Origin: Rhodococcoides kroppenstedtii
Lineage (GTDB): Bacteria; Actinomycetota; Actinomycetes; Mycobacteriales; Mycobacteriaceae
Length of the DNA: 64,000 bases
Reading direction: 5' to 3'
NCBI RefSeq assembly: GCF_900111805.1
Contig: NZ_FOJN01000001.1
Location: 124,001-188,000, forward strand
Positions 10,669 through 18,119 of this stretch are shown piece after piece (within the stretch, counting starts at the first letter, position 1; every line of letters begins with the position of its first letter). The notes beneath the pieces were generated by a model that ran no database searches, had not been told where the DNA came from, and saw nothing but the letters and a program-made list of their open reading frames with translations. The position numbers and the translations under genes were made by a program.

Positions 10669-10728
10669 TGGCGTCGGGGAAGTACGTCAGGGTCCTGGTC
10701 CGGTACTTGGCGTCGGGGAAGTACGTCA
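10669..10728. repeat. Two 21-bp direct repeats, 39-bp period, in the mraZ-rsmH spacer
   Basis: Identical 21-base segments at 10669-10689 and 10708-10728, separated by 18 bases, lie between the mraZ stop and the rsmH start. Together with its flank, the second copy can form a hairpin with GTACTT / AAGTAC arms. No gene is evident in this spacer. Confidence 0.85.
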
Positions 10729-10778
10729 AGGCCCGGTTCGGGCAGAGGCCACGCGGCACTCGCGTCGGCCACGGTCGG

Positions 10779-11210
10779 CTACAACATTCCTTCGAGCGAT
10801 TCGTCCACTGCTTGCGAGAAATCTTCTTCGTGCTCCCGGGAGTAGGCGTCCCAGGACGCGGCGTCCCAGAGTTCGAGATAGTCCATCGAGCCGATCACGA
10901 CGCAGTCCTTGGAGAGGTTCGCGTACTCCCGGTGAGCGGGGCCGATGGTGATCCGGCCCTGTCCGTCGGGGTGCTGCTCGTCCGTCCCGGCCGCCAGGTT
11001 GCGGATGTACGCCCGCGCCCGCGGATTCGACCGCGACGCCGCCGCCAACCGCTCCGCGCGCTCGGCGAACACAGCACGGGGGTAGATGGCCAGGCTGTGA
11101 TCCTGCCCTTTGCTCACCATCACACCTCCTGCCAACTCGTCTCGGAACTTCGCCGGCAACGTGAGCCGGAACTTGTCGTCGAGCTTGGGCGTGTAGGTAC
11201 CGAGGAACAC
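10779..11210 (-). CDS. mraZ: Transcriptional regulator MraZ
   Basis: AbrB-like DNA-binding regulator at the head of the division and cell-wall cluster, usually a repressor of its own operon. 143 residues containing two copies of the ~50-residue MraZ domain. The first begins [20 protein letters not shown] and the second contains [16 protein letters not shown]. Each copy carries the characteristic DxxGR-type motif (DDKFR and DGQGR). It is the first gene of the unit, directly downstream of phased MraZ boxes at 11256-11293, which supports autoregulation. Confidence 0.96.
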   Translation of the reverse strand: MFLGTYTPKLDDKFRLTLPAKFRDELAGGVMVSKGQDHSLAIYPRAVFAERAERLAAASRSNPRARAYIRNLAAGTDEQHPDGQGRITIGPAHREYANLSKDCVVIGSMDYLELWDAASWDAYSREHEEDFSQAVDESLEGML

Positions 11211-11255
11211 CCGGCACCTCCCGCTTGCGTCCGTCGCGGCTTGCTCTCTCCGCTG

Positions 11256-11293
11256 AGGGCCACATTACCCCACTTTCCCCCACTTTCAATCAC
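11256..11293 (-). promoter_or_regulatory. MraZ operator: phased GTG(G) boxes upstream of mraZ
   Basis: On the minus strand the sequence reads GTGATTGAAA, GTGGGGGAAA, GTGGGGTAAT, GTGG: four GTG boxes exactly 10 bases apart (CAC at 11261, 11271, 11281 and 11291 on the plus strand). Tandem TGGGN boxes with 5-base spacers are the known MraZ target in other bacteria. The position, 46-83 bases upstream of the mraZ ATG, fits autoregulation. Box identity is seen directly; binding is inferred. Confidence 0.85.
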
Positions 11294-11664
11294 TTCGCCC
11301 CCTCGGAGTGGTGACATGTCATCGAAAGACCAGGTCGCACACGGTGAGTTCTCGTGGGTGACGACGAGAACGGACGGCAGGCCCTGGTTCCGTGACGCTG
11401 CTTCGGCCGACGAACAGCGCAGCTCGAGGCGCTTTCCCGTGTGCGAGTGGAGGAAAGTGGGGGCCCGGACGACGTTCGCCGGCTTCGGTGGGGCGTCGTG
11501 GGGCGGCGCAGGTGCGCCGGCACCCCGAGCCCGGCACCCGCGCGAGTTTTGCCACACGATCCGCCTCGACACTGCGGATCCGCGGATCTGCCCCGGATCC
11601 CGTGGGAAAACTCGCACCCTCGAGCCCCGGTGGGATGCGGTGCGGCGGCGGGCACGCACGAAAA
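11294..11664. other. Gene-free stretch between mraZ and the DUF3040 gene
   Basis: No convincing gene: several overlapping frames are open on both strands, as expected from GC content, but none has a ribosome-binding site or a recognisable product. It holds a second MraZ-like box pair on the plus strand (11448-11462, TGGAG and TGGGG with spacer GAAAG) and a long imperfect inverted repeat (11542-11615). The promoter of the mraZ operon probably lies around its left edge. Confidence 0.6.
11542..11615. repeat. 22-bp imperfect inverted repeat with 30-bp centre
   Basis: Arms at 11542-11563 and 11594-11615 match at 19 of 22 positions when one is reverse-complemented; both outer ends read GCGAGTTTT. 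The centre itself contains GATCCGC and GCGGATC arms (11558-11564 and 11574-11580). Could be a protein target, a REP-like element or a structured RNA. No T-run is placed to make it an ordinary terminator. Confidence 0.7.
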
Positions 11665-11705
11665 CGCCGAACGCGGCGCCTCGTGACGAGGCGCCGCATT
11701 CGGCG
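11665..11705 (-). terminator. Strong terminator hairpin downstream of the DUF3040 gene
   Basis: 20-base arms 11665-11684 and 11686-11705 pair with a single mismatch, and the minus-strand transcript continues into TTTTCG. It lies 40 bases beyond the stop of the DUF3040 gene, so it fits intrinsic termination of that gene and insulation from the dcw cluster. Confidence 0.85.
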
Positions 11706-11745
11706 TGAAGATCAGGGAGTCAGCGCGGACGCCGACCCGTGTCGG

Positions 11746-12198
11746 TCAGCCCTGGTCGAAGCGGCGTCGGAAACGTTCCTCCATCCGAGCCGAGAAGCCG
11801 GGACGCTTGGCACCCCGCTGGCCCGACGTGCCGCGCGTGGCGGGGCCGGAACGACGGGACGAGGACGGCGGTCCCGACGGCTCTGCACCATCGTCGGCAT
11901 CCGCCTCGGCGGTGGGCGCGCCGGGTTTGCGGACGAGCAGGAGAACACCCGCGCCGAACATGACCGCGAAACCCACCAAACTGATGATGGGGAACCCACC
12001 GGGCTTGACAGGAAGCGCGACGCCGGCGATCAGCAGAACCAGACCGACGACGAACAACGCGATGGCTTGGAAGCGGCGGCGAGTCGACGCCGCTCGGATA
12101 CGTCCGCCGCGCACGGTGGACGCGAACTTGGGGTCCTCGGCATAGAGAGCGCTCTCGATCTGGTCGAGCATGCGCTGCTCGTGCTCGGAGAGTGGCAC
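11746..12198 (-). CDS. DUF3040 membrane protein (Rv2169c-type)
   Basis: Small actinobacterial membrane protein of unknown function, about 150 residues. The N-terminus VPLSEHEQRMLDQIE is the signature of the DUF3040 family (LS..E...L..IE). Two hydrophobic segments follow, roughly residues 45-62 and 70-88. The C-terminal half is hydrophilic and Ser/Arg/Gly-rich. GTG at 12198 is supported by GGGGGAGG about 6 bases upstream. Monocistronic, ended by the hairpin at 11665-11705. Synteny matches the mycobacterial gene next to mraZ. Confidence 0.9.
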   Translation of the reverse strand: MPLSEHEQRMLDQIESALYAEDPKFASTVRGGRIRAASTRRRFQAIALFVVGLVLLIAGVALPVKPGGFPIISLVGFAVMFGAGVLLLVRKPGAPTAEADADDGAEPSGPPSSSRRSGPATRGTSGQRGAKRPGFSARMEERFRRRFDQG

Positions 12199-12362
12199 GG
12201 TACCTCCCCCGGCACTGGATGGGATCTCACTCCCGGCCAGAAGTGAGAGGCGGCCGATCGGTCCGGCCACCTGCTGACGATGATACGAGCAGATTCGGTG
12301 GCGTACCACCTCGCTGCCACACCAGTATGCGGAAAAATCGGGCGGCGTGGTGGAGCCTCGTC

Positions 12363-12845
12363 CTACGCGGACTGCGGGACCGCTTCCGACGACGCCGTCA
12401 GCAGGTCCTCGACCCGGTGGAGAAAGCGTCCGACCTGGGTGAAGAACTCGTCGGCCTCGGCCGAGTCCATCCGGTCGCCGGACCCCGCCTCGATCGCCGC
12501 TCGAACCGACGAGTGGGCCGAGAAGTACGCCGCCCAGTCCGAGAACTCCGGCGCCGCCGACTGCATCCGCACCCAGGCACTGCGCGGCGTACCGCGCTTC
12601 GGCGTCGGGTCCACCGCGTCGAGCAGGGCACCGGCACCGCGCAAGGCGGCCACGTACGCCTCGAGGAAGCGATCGGCGGCGGTCGGTGCACCCGCCGCAG
12701 TCGCGAGCAATGCATCCGCCCGCCGCAGCAACGCCGCCGAGCGCGGCGGCGGACCCGCCGGTGCCACGGGTGCTGCCGGAGCACCGAAGGGCAGAACCGT
12801 GCCGCGAGCGCCGCGGGTGCTCCCGGGAGCGAAACCTGTCGCCAT
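12363..12845 (-). CDS. SAV_6107-family HEPN domain protein
   Basis: About 160 residues of an all-helical actinobacterial HEPN-like family, usually found beside mraZ and DUF3040 genes. The N-terminal ~35 residues are Gly/Ala/Pro-rich. The helical core contains RRADALLATAAGA, AADRFLEAYVAALRGAGALL and a conserved SAWVRMQSAAPEFSDWAAYF. The function of this subfamily is unknown; HEPN domains in general occur in RNases and toxin-antitoxin systems, but I see no clear RxxxxH nuclease motif. ATG at 12845 has a GAGGAGG ribosome-binding site. Three 14-bp direct repeats lie just upstream. Confidence 0.85.
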   Translation of the reverse strand: MATGFAPGSTRGARGTVLPFGAPAAPVAPAGPPPRSAALLRRADALLATAAGAPTAADRFLEAYVAALRGAGALLDAVDPTPKRGTPRSAWVRMQSAAPEFSDWAAYFSAHSSVRAAIEAGSGDRMDSAEADEFFTQVGRFLHRVEDLLTASSEAVPQSA

Positions 12846-12860
12846 GGGTGGAACCTCCTC

Positions 12861-12900
12861 GTGTGCTCGATGCTGTGTGCTCGATGACGTGTGCTCGGTG
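12861..12900. repeat. Three 14-bp-spaced direct repeats upstream of the HEPN gene
   Basis: GTGTGCTCGATG occurs at 12861-12872 and 12875-12886 and, with one change, at 12889-12900. The array sits 16-55 bases upstream of the HEPN ATG, next to its ribosome-binding site. Position suggests an operator or a translational control element, but it could be slippage-made sequence in the leader. Confidence 0.7.
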
Positions 12901-13100
12901 CCGTGCGTGTGCCGTCACCCATGCCAACCACTGCCCGGGGGGCCGCGCATTCCGCTCCGACCATCGGTGCGAAGAAGATCACGCAGGTCCGACACGAACG
13001 GCCGGGTTGACGACGCCCGGCCGGGTCCGTCCCGTTCCGTCGAACGTGTGTTCGATATCGACAGTACCGCTCGTCACGCCGACGCGCCAGGGTTCGTCGG

Positions 13101-13778
13101 ATGGGTACCGTGACCGTCGTGCCCGCATCCGCCGGGAGCGGAGACGTCACTCTGCTCGACCTCGACCCGCAACTGATGCGTGCGCGGCTGACCGAGGCGC
13201 TCGCGGTGTACGTCGACGCCATGGGCTATCCACCGGGAACGGACCTGCACCGCGCCCCGATGTGGTCCGAACACATCCTGCGGCCGGGATGGCGTGCCGT
13301 CGGCGCGCTGCAGGGCGACCGCATCGTCGGCATCGCCTACTGCTACCGGGGCGACCACGGCCAGTGGTGGCATCGCCAGGTCCGCGACGGGCTGCGCCGA
13401 GCCGGGTGGAGCCCGGATCGCGCGGAACTCGTTCTCGCGGACTACGTCGAGCTCACCGAGCTGCACGTCGCGCCCGGTGTGCAGGGCGCCGGCATCGGCG
13501 GCCGACTGCTCGACGCCCTGCTGGCCGGGAGAAGCGAGCAGCGCGTGCTGCTCTCCACTCCCGAGGTCCACGCCGAGGACAACCGCGCGTGGCGTCTCTA
13601 CCGTCGGGCGGGTTTCACCGACGTGCTGCGCCGCTTCCGATTCGCGGGCGATTCCCGACCCTTCGCCGTCCTCGGCCGCGAACTACCCCTGGACACGTCA
13701 CCGTCGGACCACCCTCGTCCGGCCGGACACCCCACCTCCGCCGTCCCCACCACCACCACCGAGGAGCCGACCACGTGA
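13101..13778 (+). CDS. GNAT-family N-acetyltransferase (Rv2170-type)
   Basis: Acetyltransferase of the GNAT fold, 225 residues. The acetyl-CoA motif A is VAPGVQGAGIGGRLLDALL (near residue 120), followed by a β4-β5 region ending NRAWRLYRRAGFTDV. The M. tuberculosis counterpart (Rv2170) occupies the same position and has been described as a lysine acetyltransferase; the substrate here is not evident. The Thr/Pro-rich C-terminus is low-complexity. Its stop overlaps the crtO start as GTGA, so it is the first gene of the carotenoid operon. Start could also be the GTG at 13110. Confidence 0.88.
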   Translation: MGTVTVVPASAGSGDVTLLDLDPQLMRARLTEALAVYVDAMGYPPGTDLHRAPMWSEHILRPGWRAVGALQGDRIVGIAYCYRGDHGQWWHRQVRDGLRRAGWSPDRAELVLADYVELTELHVAPGVQGAGIGGRLLDALLAGRSEQRVLLSTPEVHAEDNRAWRLYRRAGFTDVLRRFRFAGDSRPFAVLGRELPLDTSPSDHPRPAGHPTSAVPTTTTEEPTT

Positions 13779-15382
13779 TCGACGCCGCCGTCATCGGATC
13801 GGGACACAACGCTCTCGTCTCCGCCGCCTACCTCACCGAGGCGGGGTGGTCGGTCCGAGTGCTCGAGCGGGACACCGTCGTCGGCGGCGCGGCGTCCACC
13901 GTGGAGCGCTTCCCCGGCCACAAGGTCGACCGCGGGTCGTCCGCGCACATCATGGTGCGGCAGACCGGGATCATCGAGGAACTGCGTCTGGCCGAGCACG
14001 GCCTGCGCTACCTGGACTGCGATCCCTGGGCGTTCGCTCCCCCACCTCCCGGCACGGACGAGCCGGGCATCGTGTTCTCGGTGGACCTCGACGCCACGTG
14101 TGCGTCGATCGAGGCGGCCTGCGGACGTCGGGACGCGGACGCGTACCGGCGCTTCGTCACGGTGTGGGGCCCGCGCAGCGCCCGGGTCATGCGCTCGTTC
14201 GGCGCGCCGCCCACCGGGCGTGCGTTCTTCTCCTCGTTCTGGGGGATGGACGCCAAGGACGGCCCGGCGGCGCTCTCGCGCGAGTTCCTCGCCTCCGGCG
14301 ACGCGCTGCTCGACCGGTGGTTCGACAGCGAGCGACTCAAGGCCGCTCTCGCCTGGTTCGGGGCGCAGTCCGGTCCGCCGATGTCCGAACCGGGCACGGC
14401 CCCGATGGTCGCGTTCAACACACTGATGCACACCACCCCGCCCGGTCGCGCGGTCGGCGGCAGTGGCGCACTCTCCGTCGCCCTCGCGACCAAGATCGAG
14501 GCCGACGGCGGCACCGTCACCCTCGGCGACGCCGTCACCTCGGTGAGTCGACGAGGCGAGGGATGGTCGGTGCGCACCGCGAGCGGCGAGGAGGTCCGGG
14601 CCCGCACCGTGATCGCCGGGTGCCACGTCCTGACCACCCTGGACCTGCTCGACGCCGGCGGATTCGACACGGCGACCACCGCGTCGTGGCGACGGCAGAT
14701 CGACGTGGGCCCGGGTATCGGCATGGTGGTCCGGGCGTCGACGTCCGCCCTGCCGCAGTACCCGAACACCGACGTCGCGGACTCCTCGCACGGGTTGCAG
14801 CTGCTGGTGCACGACCGCGCCCAGCTGCGTCGGGCCCACGGTGCCGCGTCGGCCGGTGACCTGCCCCCCGCACCGGTCGTGCTGGCCATGAGCTTCAGCG
14901 CGGTGGATCCCTCGATCGCCGCACCCGGCGAGCACCAGGTCTCCCTGTGGTCCCAGTGGCACCCCTACCGCCTGGCCGACGGACGCTCGTGGCGCGGCGG
15001 ATCGCCCGAGGTCGCCGAGCTCGAGGGCGACCGCATCGTCGCCGAGGTGGATCGCTACGCCCCCGGTTTCGCCGACTCCGTCCTGCGCCGCCACACGCAG
15101 TCGCCCTGGGACCTCGAACAGGAACTCGGACTGATCGGCGGCAACGTCATGCACGTGGAGATGTCGCTGCACCAGATGATGATGTGGCGGCCGATGCCCG
15201 CGCTGGCGGGCATGACCGTGCCGGGCGCGCCGTCCTTCTTCCTCACCGGCGCCTCGACCCACCCGGGTGGCGGTGTGTCCGGGGCGTCCGGCCGCAGCGC
15301 GGCGCGCCTGGCCCTGGCCGACCGGGGCGGATCGCCCGTGCGACGCCTCGCCTCCCGCCTCGGCGCGATGGTGGGCCGGTGA
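13775..15382 (+). CDS. crtO: CrtO-type β-carotene/γ-carotene 4-ketolase (CrtI-like FAD oxidoreductase)
   Basis: 535-residue flavoprotein related to phytoene desaturases. N-terminal dinucleotide-binding motif GSGHNALVSAAYL, then DRGSSAHIM, and a C-terminal family motif LTGASTHPGGGVSGASGRSAA. As remembered, the N-terminus through YLDCDPWAFAPP closely resembles the Rhodococcus CrtO ketolase, which adds a 4-keto group to β-ionone rings. An alternative is a plain desaturase-like protein. GTG start overlaps the acetyltransferase stop, and a CruF-like gene follows by one base. No lycopene cyclase gene is present in the window. Confidence 0.85.
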   Translation: MIDAAVIGSGHNALVSAAYLTEAGWSVRVLERDTVVGGAASTVERFPGHKVDRGSSAHIMVRQTGIIEELRLAEHGLRYLDCDPWAFAPPPPGTDEPGIVFSVDLDATCASIEAACGRRDADAYRRFVTVWGPRSARVMRSFGAPPTGRAFFSSFWGMDAKDGPAALSREFLASGDALLDRWFDSERLKAALAWFGAQSGPPMSEPGTAPMVAFNTLMHTTPPGRAVGGSGALSVALATKIEADGGTVTLGDAVTSVSRRGEGWSVRTASGEEVRARTVIAGCHVLTTLDLLDAGGFDTATTASWRRQIDVGPGIGMVVRASTSALPQYPNTDVADSSHGLQLLVHDRAQLRRAHGAASAGDLPPAPVVLAMSFSAVDPSIAAPGEHQVSLWSQWHPYRLADGRSWRGGSPEVAELEGDRIVAEVDRYAPGFADSVLRRHTQSPWDLEQELGLIGGNVMHVEMSLHQMMMWRPMPALAGMTVPGAPSFFLTGASTHPGGGVSGASGRSAARLALADRGGSPVRRLASRLGAMVGR

Positions 15383-15383
15383 G

Positions 15384-16208
15384 GTGACCACCGCGTTGCG
15401 GACCCCGCCGGTGGCCCTCGGCTTCGCGGTGGCGGCCGTCCTGGCCCAGATCGCCTACCCGCTCGCGTCGGGCTCGGTGAAGGACACCATCACGTTCGCC
15501 GTGGTGGCCCTCCTCGCCGCGGCGTGCGTCGCGCACGCCACCCGGTCCCGCGGCGGCGGATGGGCCGTCGCGATGGTGGTGATCACGGCCGGCATCGGTC
15601 TGATCGCCGAGATCGTCGGCACGCGCACGGGCATGCCGTTCGGGTGCTACTCCTACGCGCAGGATCGGATCGGACCCTCGATCGCCCGGGTCCCGGTGGT
15701 GGTGCCGTTCGCCTGGACAGCGGGCCTGTATCCGGTGTGGACGGCGGCCACGGTGATCACCGAGCGCGCTCGGGCCGGCGCGGCGACGCGCATCGGCCTG
15801 ACGACGGTCGGCGTGGTCGGCTGGGACCTCTACCTCGACCCGCAGATGGTCGCCGACGGCCAGTGGACCTGGTGCAGCGCCTTCTCCGGGCTGCCGGGAC
15901 TGCCCGGTATCCCCTGGACCAACTACGTCGGATGGTTGCTCGTCGCCTTCTGCATGGCGGTGGCCATGGAGCTGCTCGGGCGCTCACGGTCCGAGCGGCC
16001 CGATGTCTCGCGCTCGGTTCCGCTCGCGCTCTTCCTGTGGACCTGGCTCGGGTCCGCCGTGGCCCACGCCGTGTTTCTCCCAGACCTCGGCTGGTCCGCC
16101 CTGTACGGCCTGGTCGCCATGGGTGTCGTCGGCGTGCCCTTCCTGCTGGCGGTACGCCGGCGCGACGCCGCGGCGACCCGTCCGCGTGTCGATCGACCCG
16201 TGCACTGA
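15384..16208 (+). CDS. cruF: CruF-like carotenoid 1',2'-hydratase (DUF422 family membrane protein)
   Basis: About 274 residues, with roughly seven hydrophobic segments. Family landmarks include IVGTRTGMPFGCYSYA, GWDLYLDPQMV, WTWCS and IPWTNYVGWLL. CruF-type enzymes add water across the 1',2' double bond of the open end of γ-carotene-type pigments, creating the tertiary hydroxyl that is later glycosylated. GTG at 15384 starts one base after the crtO stop. Together with the GT2 gene at 16962 this fits the known 1'-glucosylated carotenoids of rhodococci. Confidence 0.85.
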   Translation: MTTALRTPPVALGFAVAAVLAQIAYPLASGSVKDTITFAVVALLAAACVAHATRSRGGGWAVAMVVITAGIGLIAEIVGTRTGMPFGCYSYAQDRIGPSIARVPVVVPFAWTAGLYPVWTAATVITERARAGAATRIGLTTVGVVGWDLYLDPQMVADGQWTWCSAFSGLPGLPGIPWTNYVGWLLVAFCMAVAMELLGRSRSERPDVSRSVPLALFLWTWLGSAVAHAVFLPDLGWSALYGLVAMGVVGVPFLLAVRRRDAAATRPRVDRPVH

Positions 16209-16230
16209 CGGCGGCCGGTCGGCTGGCACC

Positions 16231-16959
16231 ATGACCGCTGTGGTCACGCCAGCCGAACCTCGCTCCCGCCATCCCGATCGTCGTCGGACGACGCGCCGCC
16301 TCGCCGTCGTGACCGTGCTCGCGCTCGCCGCCGTCCTGCTGTCCGGGTGTCTGCGCGCCCAGGTGTCCATGGGCGTGTCCTCCGACGACCGCGTCTCGGG
16401 GCGCATCGTGGTGGCGGTGATTCCGTCCGCGGAGGGTGACACCGGGCCGGGTCTCGACGTGCCCGACAGCCTGTCCGGGAAGATTCGCGTCCAGCCGTAT
16501 TCCTCCGACGGATACGTGGGCAGCGAGGCACTGTTCAGCGATCTGACGTTCGGCGACGTGCAGCAGCTCGGCGGACTGTCCGACCAGGCCAGCGGGCTGT
16601 TCCAGCTGACGCTGACCCGCTCCGGCGACCTGGTCGCCCTGTCCGGCCAGGTGGATCTGGGCACCGTGCCCGCCGACGGCAGCGACGTCCAGTTCACCAT
16701 CGCCTTCCCGGCGCGGGTGACCACCACCAACGGCGCCCGCGAGGGTGACAACGTGGTTTCCTGGGCCCTGCCGGCCGGTGAACGCAGCACGCTGCGCGCC
16801 GAGGTGCGGTACTCGGATCCGAACACGCGCAGTTTCGCCGGCTGGGCGGGCATCGTCTTCGGGGTGACCGTCGGTGTCGCCGCAATCGTCGGCGGCATGG
16901 CCTACGTGTCGCGGAACCCGTCGCTGCGCACGTCGCGACGCCCGAACGACGCCGGCTGA
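16231..16959 (+). CDS. lppM: LppM-type lipoprotein
   Basis: Exported lipoprotein of about 242 residues. A basic N-terminus with twin arginines (RRTTRR) precedes a hydrophobic segment and lipobox LLSGC near residue 37. The folded domain begins RAQVSMGVSSDDRVSGRIVV, as in the mycobacterial LppM β-barrel-like domain. A second hydrophobic helix near the C-terminus (WAGIVFGVTVGVAAIVGG) suggests an additional membrane anchor. In M. tuberculosis, LppM affects phagocytosis and phagosome handling. Here it lies inside a run of carotenoid genes, between cruF and a glycosyltransferase. Confidence 0.9.
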   Translation: MTAVVTPAEPRSRHPDRRRTTRRLAVVTVLALAAVLLSGCLRAQVSMGVSSDDRVSGRIVVAVIPSAEGDTGPGLDVPDSLSGKIRVQPYSSDGYVGSEALFSDLTFGDVQQLGGLSDQASGLFQLTLTRSGDLVALSGQVDLGTVPADGSDVQFTIAFPARVTTTNGAREGDNVVSWALPAGERSTLRAEVRYSDPNTRSFAGWAGIVFGVTVGVAAIVGGMAYVSRNPSLRTSRRPNDAG

Positions 16960-16961
16960 CC

Positions 16962-18119
16962 GTGTACGGCCGCCTCGTGCGGGCCGGGGCTCTCGCGGCG
17001 ACGGCCACCGCGGCGTTGGCGGTGGTGAACGCCCGCACGGCACCCGTGGTCGCGCCCCGCCGTGGCGGCGCGGCCGCGGCCACCGAGCGGGTCACCGTGT
17101 GCATTCCGGCCCGCGACGAAGCGGCCCGGCTCCCCGATCTGCTCGCCGACCTGCTCGCCCAGCGGACCGCTGCCGCCCTGACCGTCCTGGTGCTCGACGA
17201 CGAGTCCACCGACGGCACCGCCGACGTCGCTCGGGCCGCCGCCGGCGGCGACCCCCGCGTGCGTGTGGACCGTCGGCGGCCGGACGCGGCGGGCGGCGTC
17301 GGCAAGTCCGTGACGTGCATCGATCTCGGTGACCGCGCGCTCACGGAGACGGACCCGACCGTCGTGGTCTTCGTCGACGCGGACGTCCGGCTGACACCGC
17401 ACGCCGTCGATGCGGCCGTCGCGGAGTTGCGTGAGCTCCGCACCGCCTTCCTCAGCCCGTGGCCGGGGCAGGTGGCCGTGACCCGAGCCGAGCGGCTGGT
17501 CCAGCCGCTGCTCTCCTGGTCGTGGTCGGTGAGCCTCTACGTCCGAGGAGCCAACCGCGGCCGTCGTCCCTCGATGGGCGTGGCCAACGGCCAGTTCCTC
17601 GTCATGGACGCCGCCGCCTACCGCGCCGTCGGCGGGCACCGATCGACGCGTGGCGCCGTCGCCGACGATCTCGAGCTGGTACGCGAGTTCCGCCGACACG
17701 GATTGCCGACGGCCGTCGGGTACGGCGGGCGGGTGGCCACCTGCCGGATGTACGACGACGCCGCGCAGGTGTGGGCCGGCCACGGCAAGTGGCTGTGGTC
17801 GCAGTTCGGCCGGGGACCTCTCGCCGTCGCCGTCGGTGCCGTGGTGGCGTCGATCTGGGTGGTGCCGCCCACCGGTCTGCTCGCGTCGTCGCGTCGCACA
17901 CGCCGCTGGGCCGCGCTCGGCTACGGCGCCGGCGTGGTGTCGCGGCTGGCGTCCCGGCGGGCCGAGGGCAGCCCGGACTCCCTGTTTCGCGACGTCGTGA
18001 CGTCGAGTTGGCACCCGGCGTCGATCGTGGTGGGGACGGCGCTCGCGGTGTCCAGCGACCGCGGACGGCGCCGCGGCACGCTCACCTGGAAGTCACGCGC
18101 TCTCGACACCCGTCGCTGA
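16962..18119 (+). CDS. cruG: Family 2 glycosyltransferase, CruG-like carotenoid glycosyltransferase
   Basis: 385-residue membrane-associated GT-A glycosyltransferase. The N-terminal domain starts VTVCIPARDEAARL (near residue 44), with nucleotide-sugar acidic motifs LVLDDESTDGT and VVFVDADVRLT. The acceptor-side motif DDLELVREFRRHG is also present, and C-terminal hydrophobic stretches follow. The family and the neighbours crtO and cruF suggest glucosylation of the 1'-hydroxyl of the carotenoid. GTG at 16962 lies two bases after lppM. Its last 27 bases overlap the 3' end of metF on the other strand. The substrate is inferred from context. Confidence 0.8.
   Translation: MYGRLVRAGALAATATAALAVVNARTAPVVAPRRGGAAAATERVTVCIPARDEAARLPDLLADLLAQRTAAALTVLVLDDESTDGTADVARAAAGGDPRVRVDRRRPDAAGGVGKSVTCIDLGDRALTETDPTVVVFVDADVRLTPHAVDAAVAELRELRTAFLSPWPGQVAVTRAERLVQPLLSWSWSVSLYVRGANRGRRPSMGVANGQFLVMDAAAYRAVGGHRSTRGAVADDLELVREFRRHGLPTAVGYGGRVATCRMYDDAAQVWAGHGKWLWSQFGRGPLAVAVGAVVASIWVVPPTGLLASSRRTRRWAALGYGAGVVSRLASRRAEGSPDSLFRDVVTSSWHPASIVVGTALAVSSDRGRRRGTLTWKSRALDTRR

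Noticed and set aside
10460-10759. Small minus-strand peptide with repeated LTYFPDA units in the mraZ-rsmH spacer
   Set aside because: The repetition is explained by the DNA repeats, there is no good ribosome-binding site and the frame runs into rsmH out of phase.
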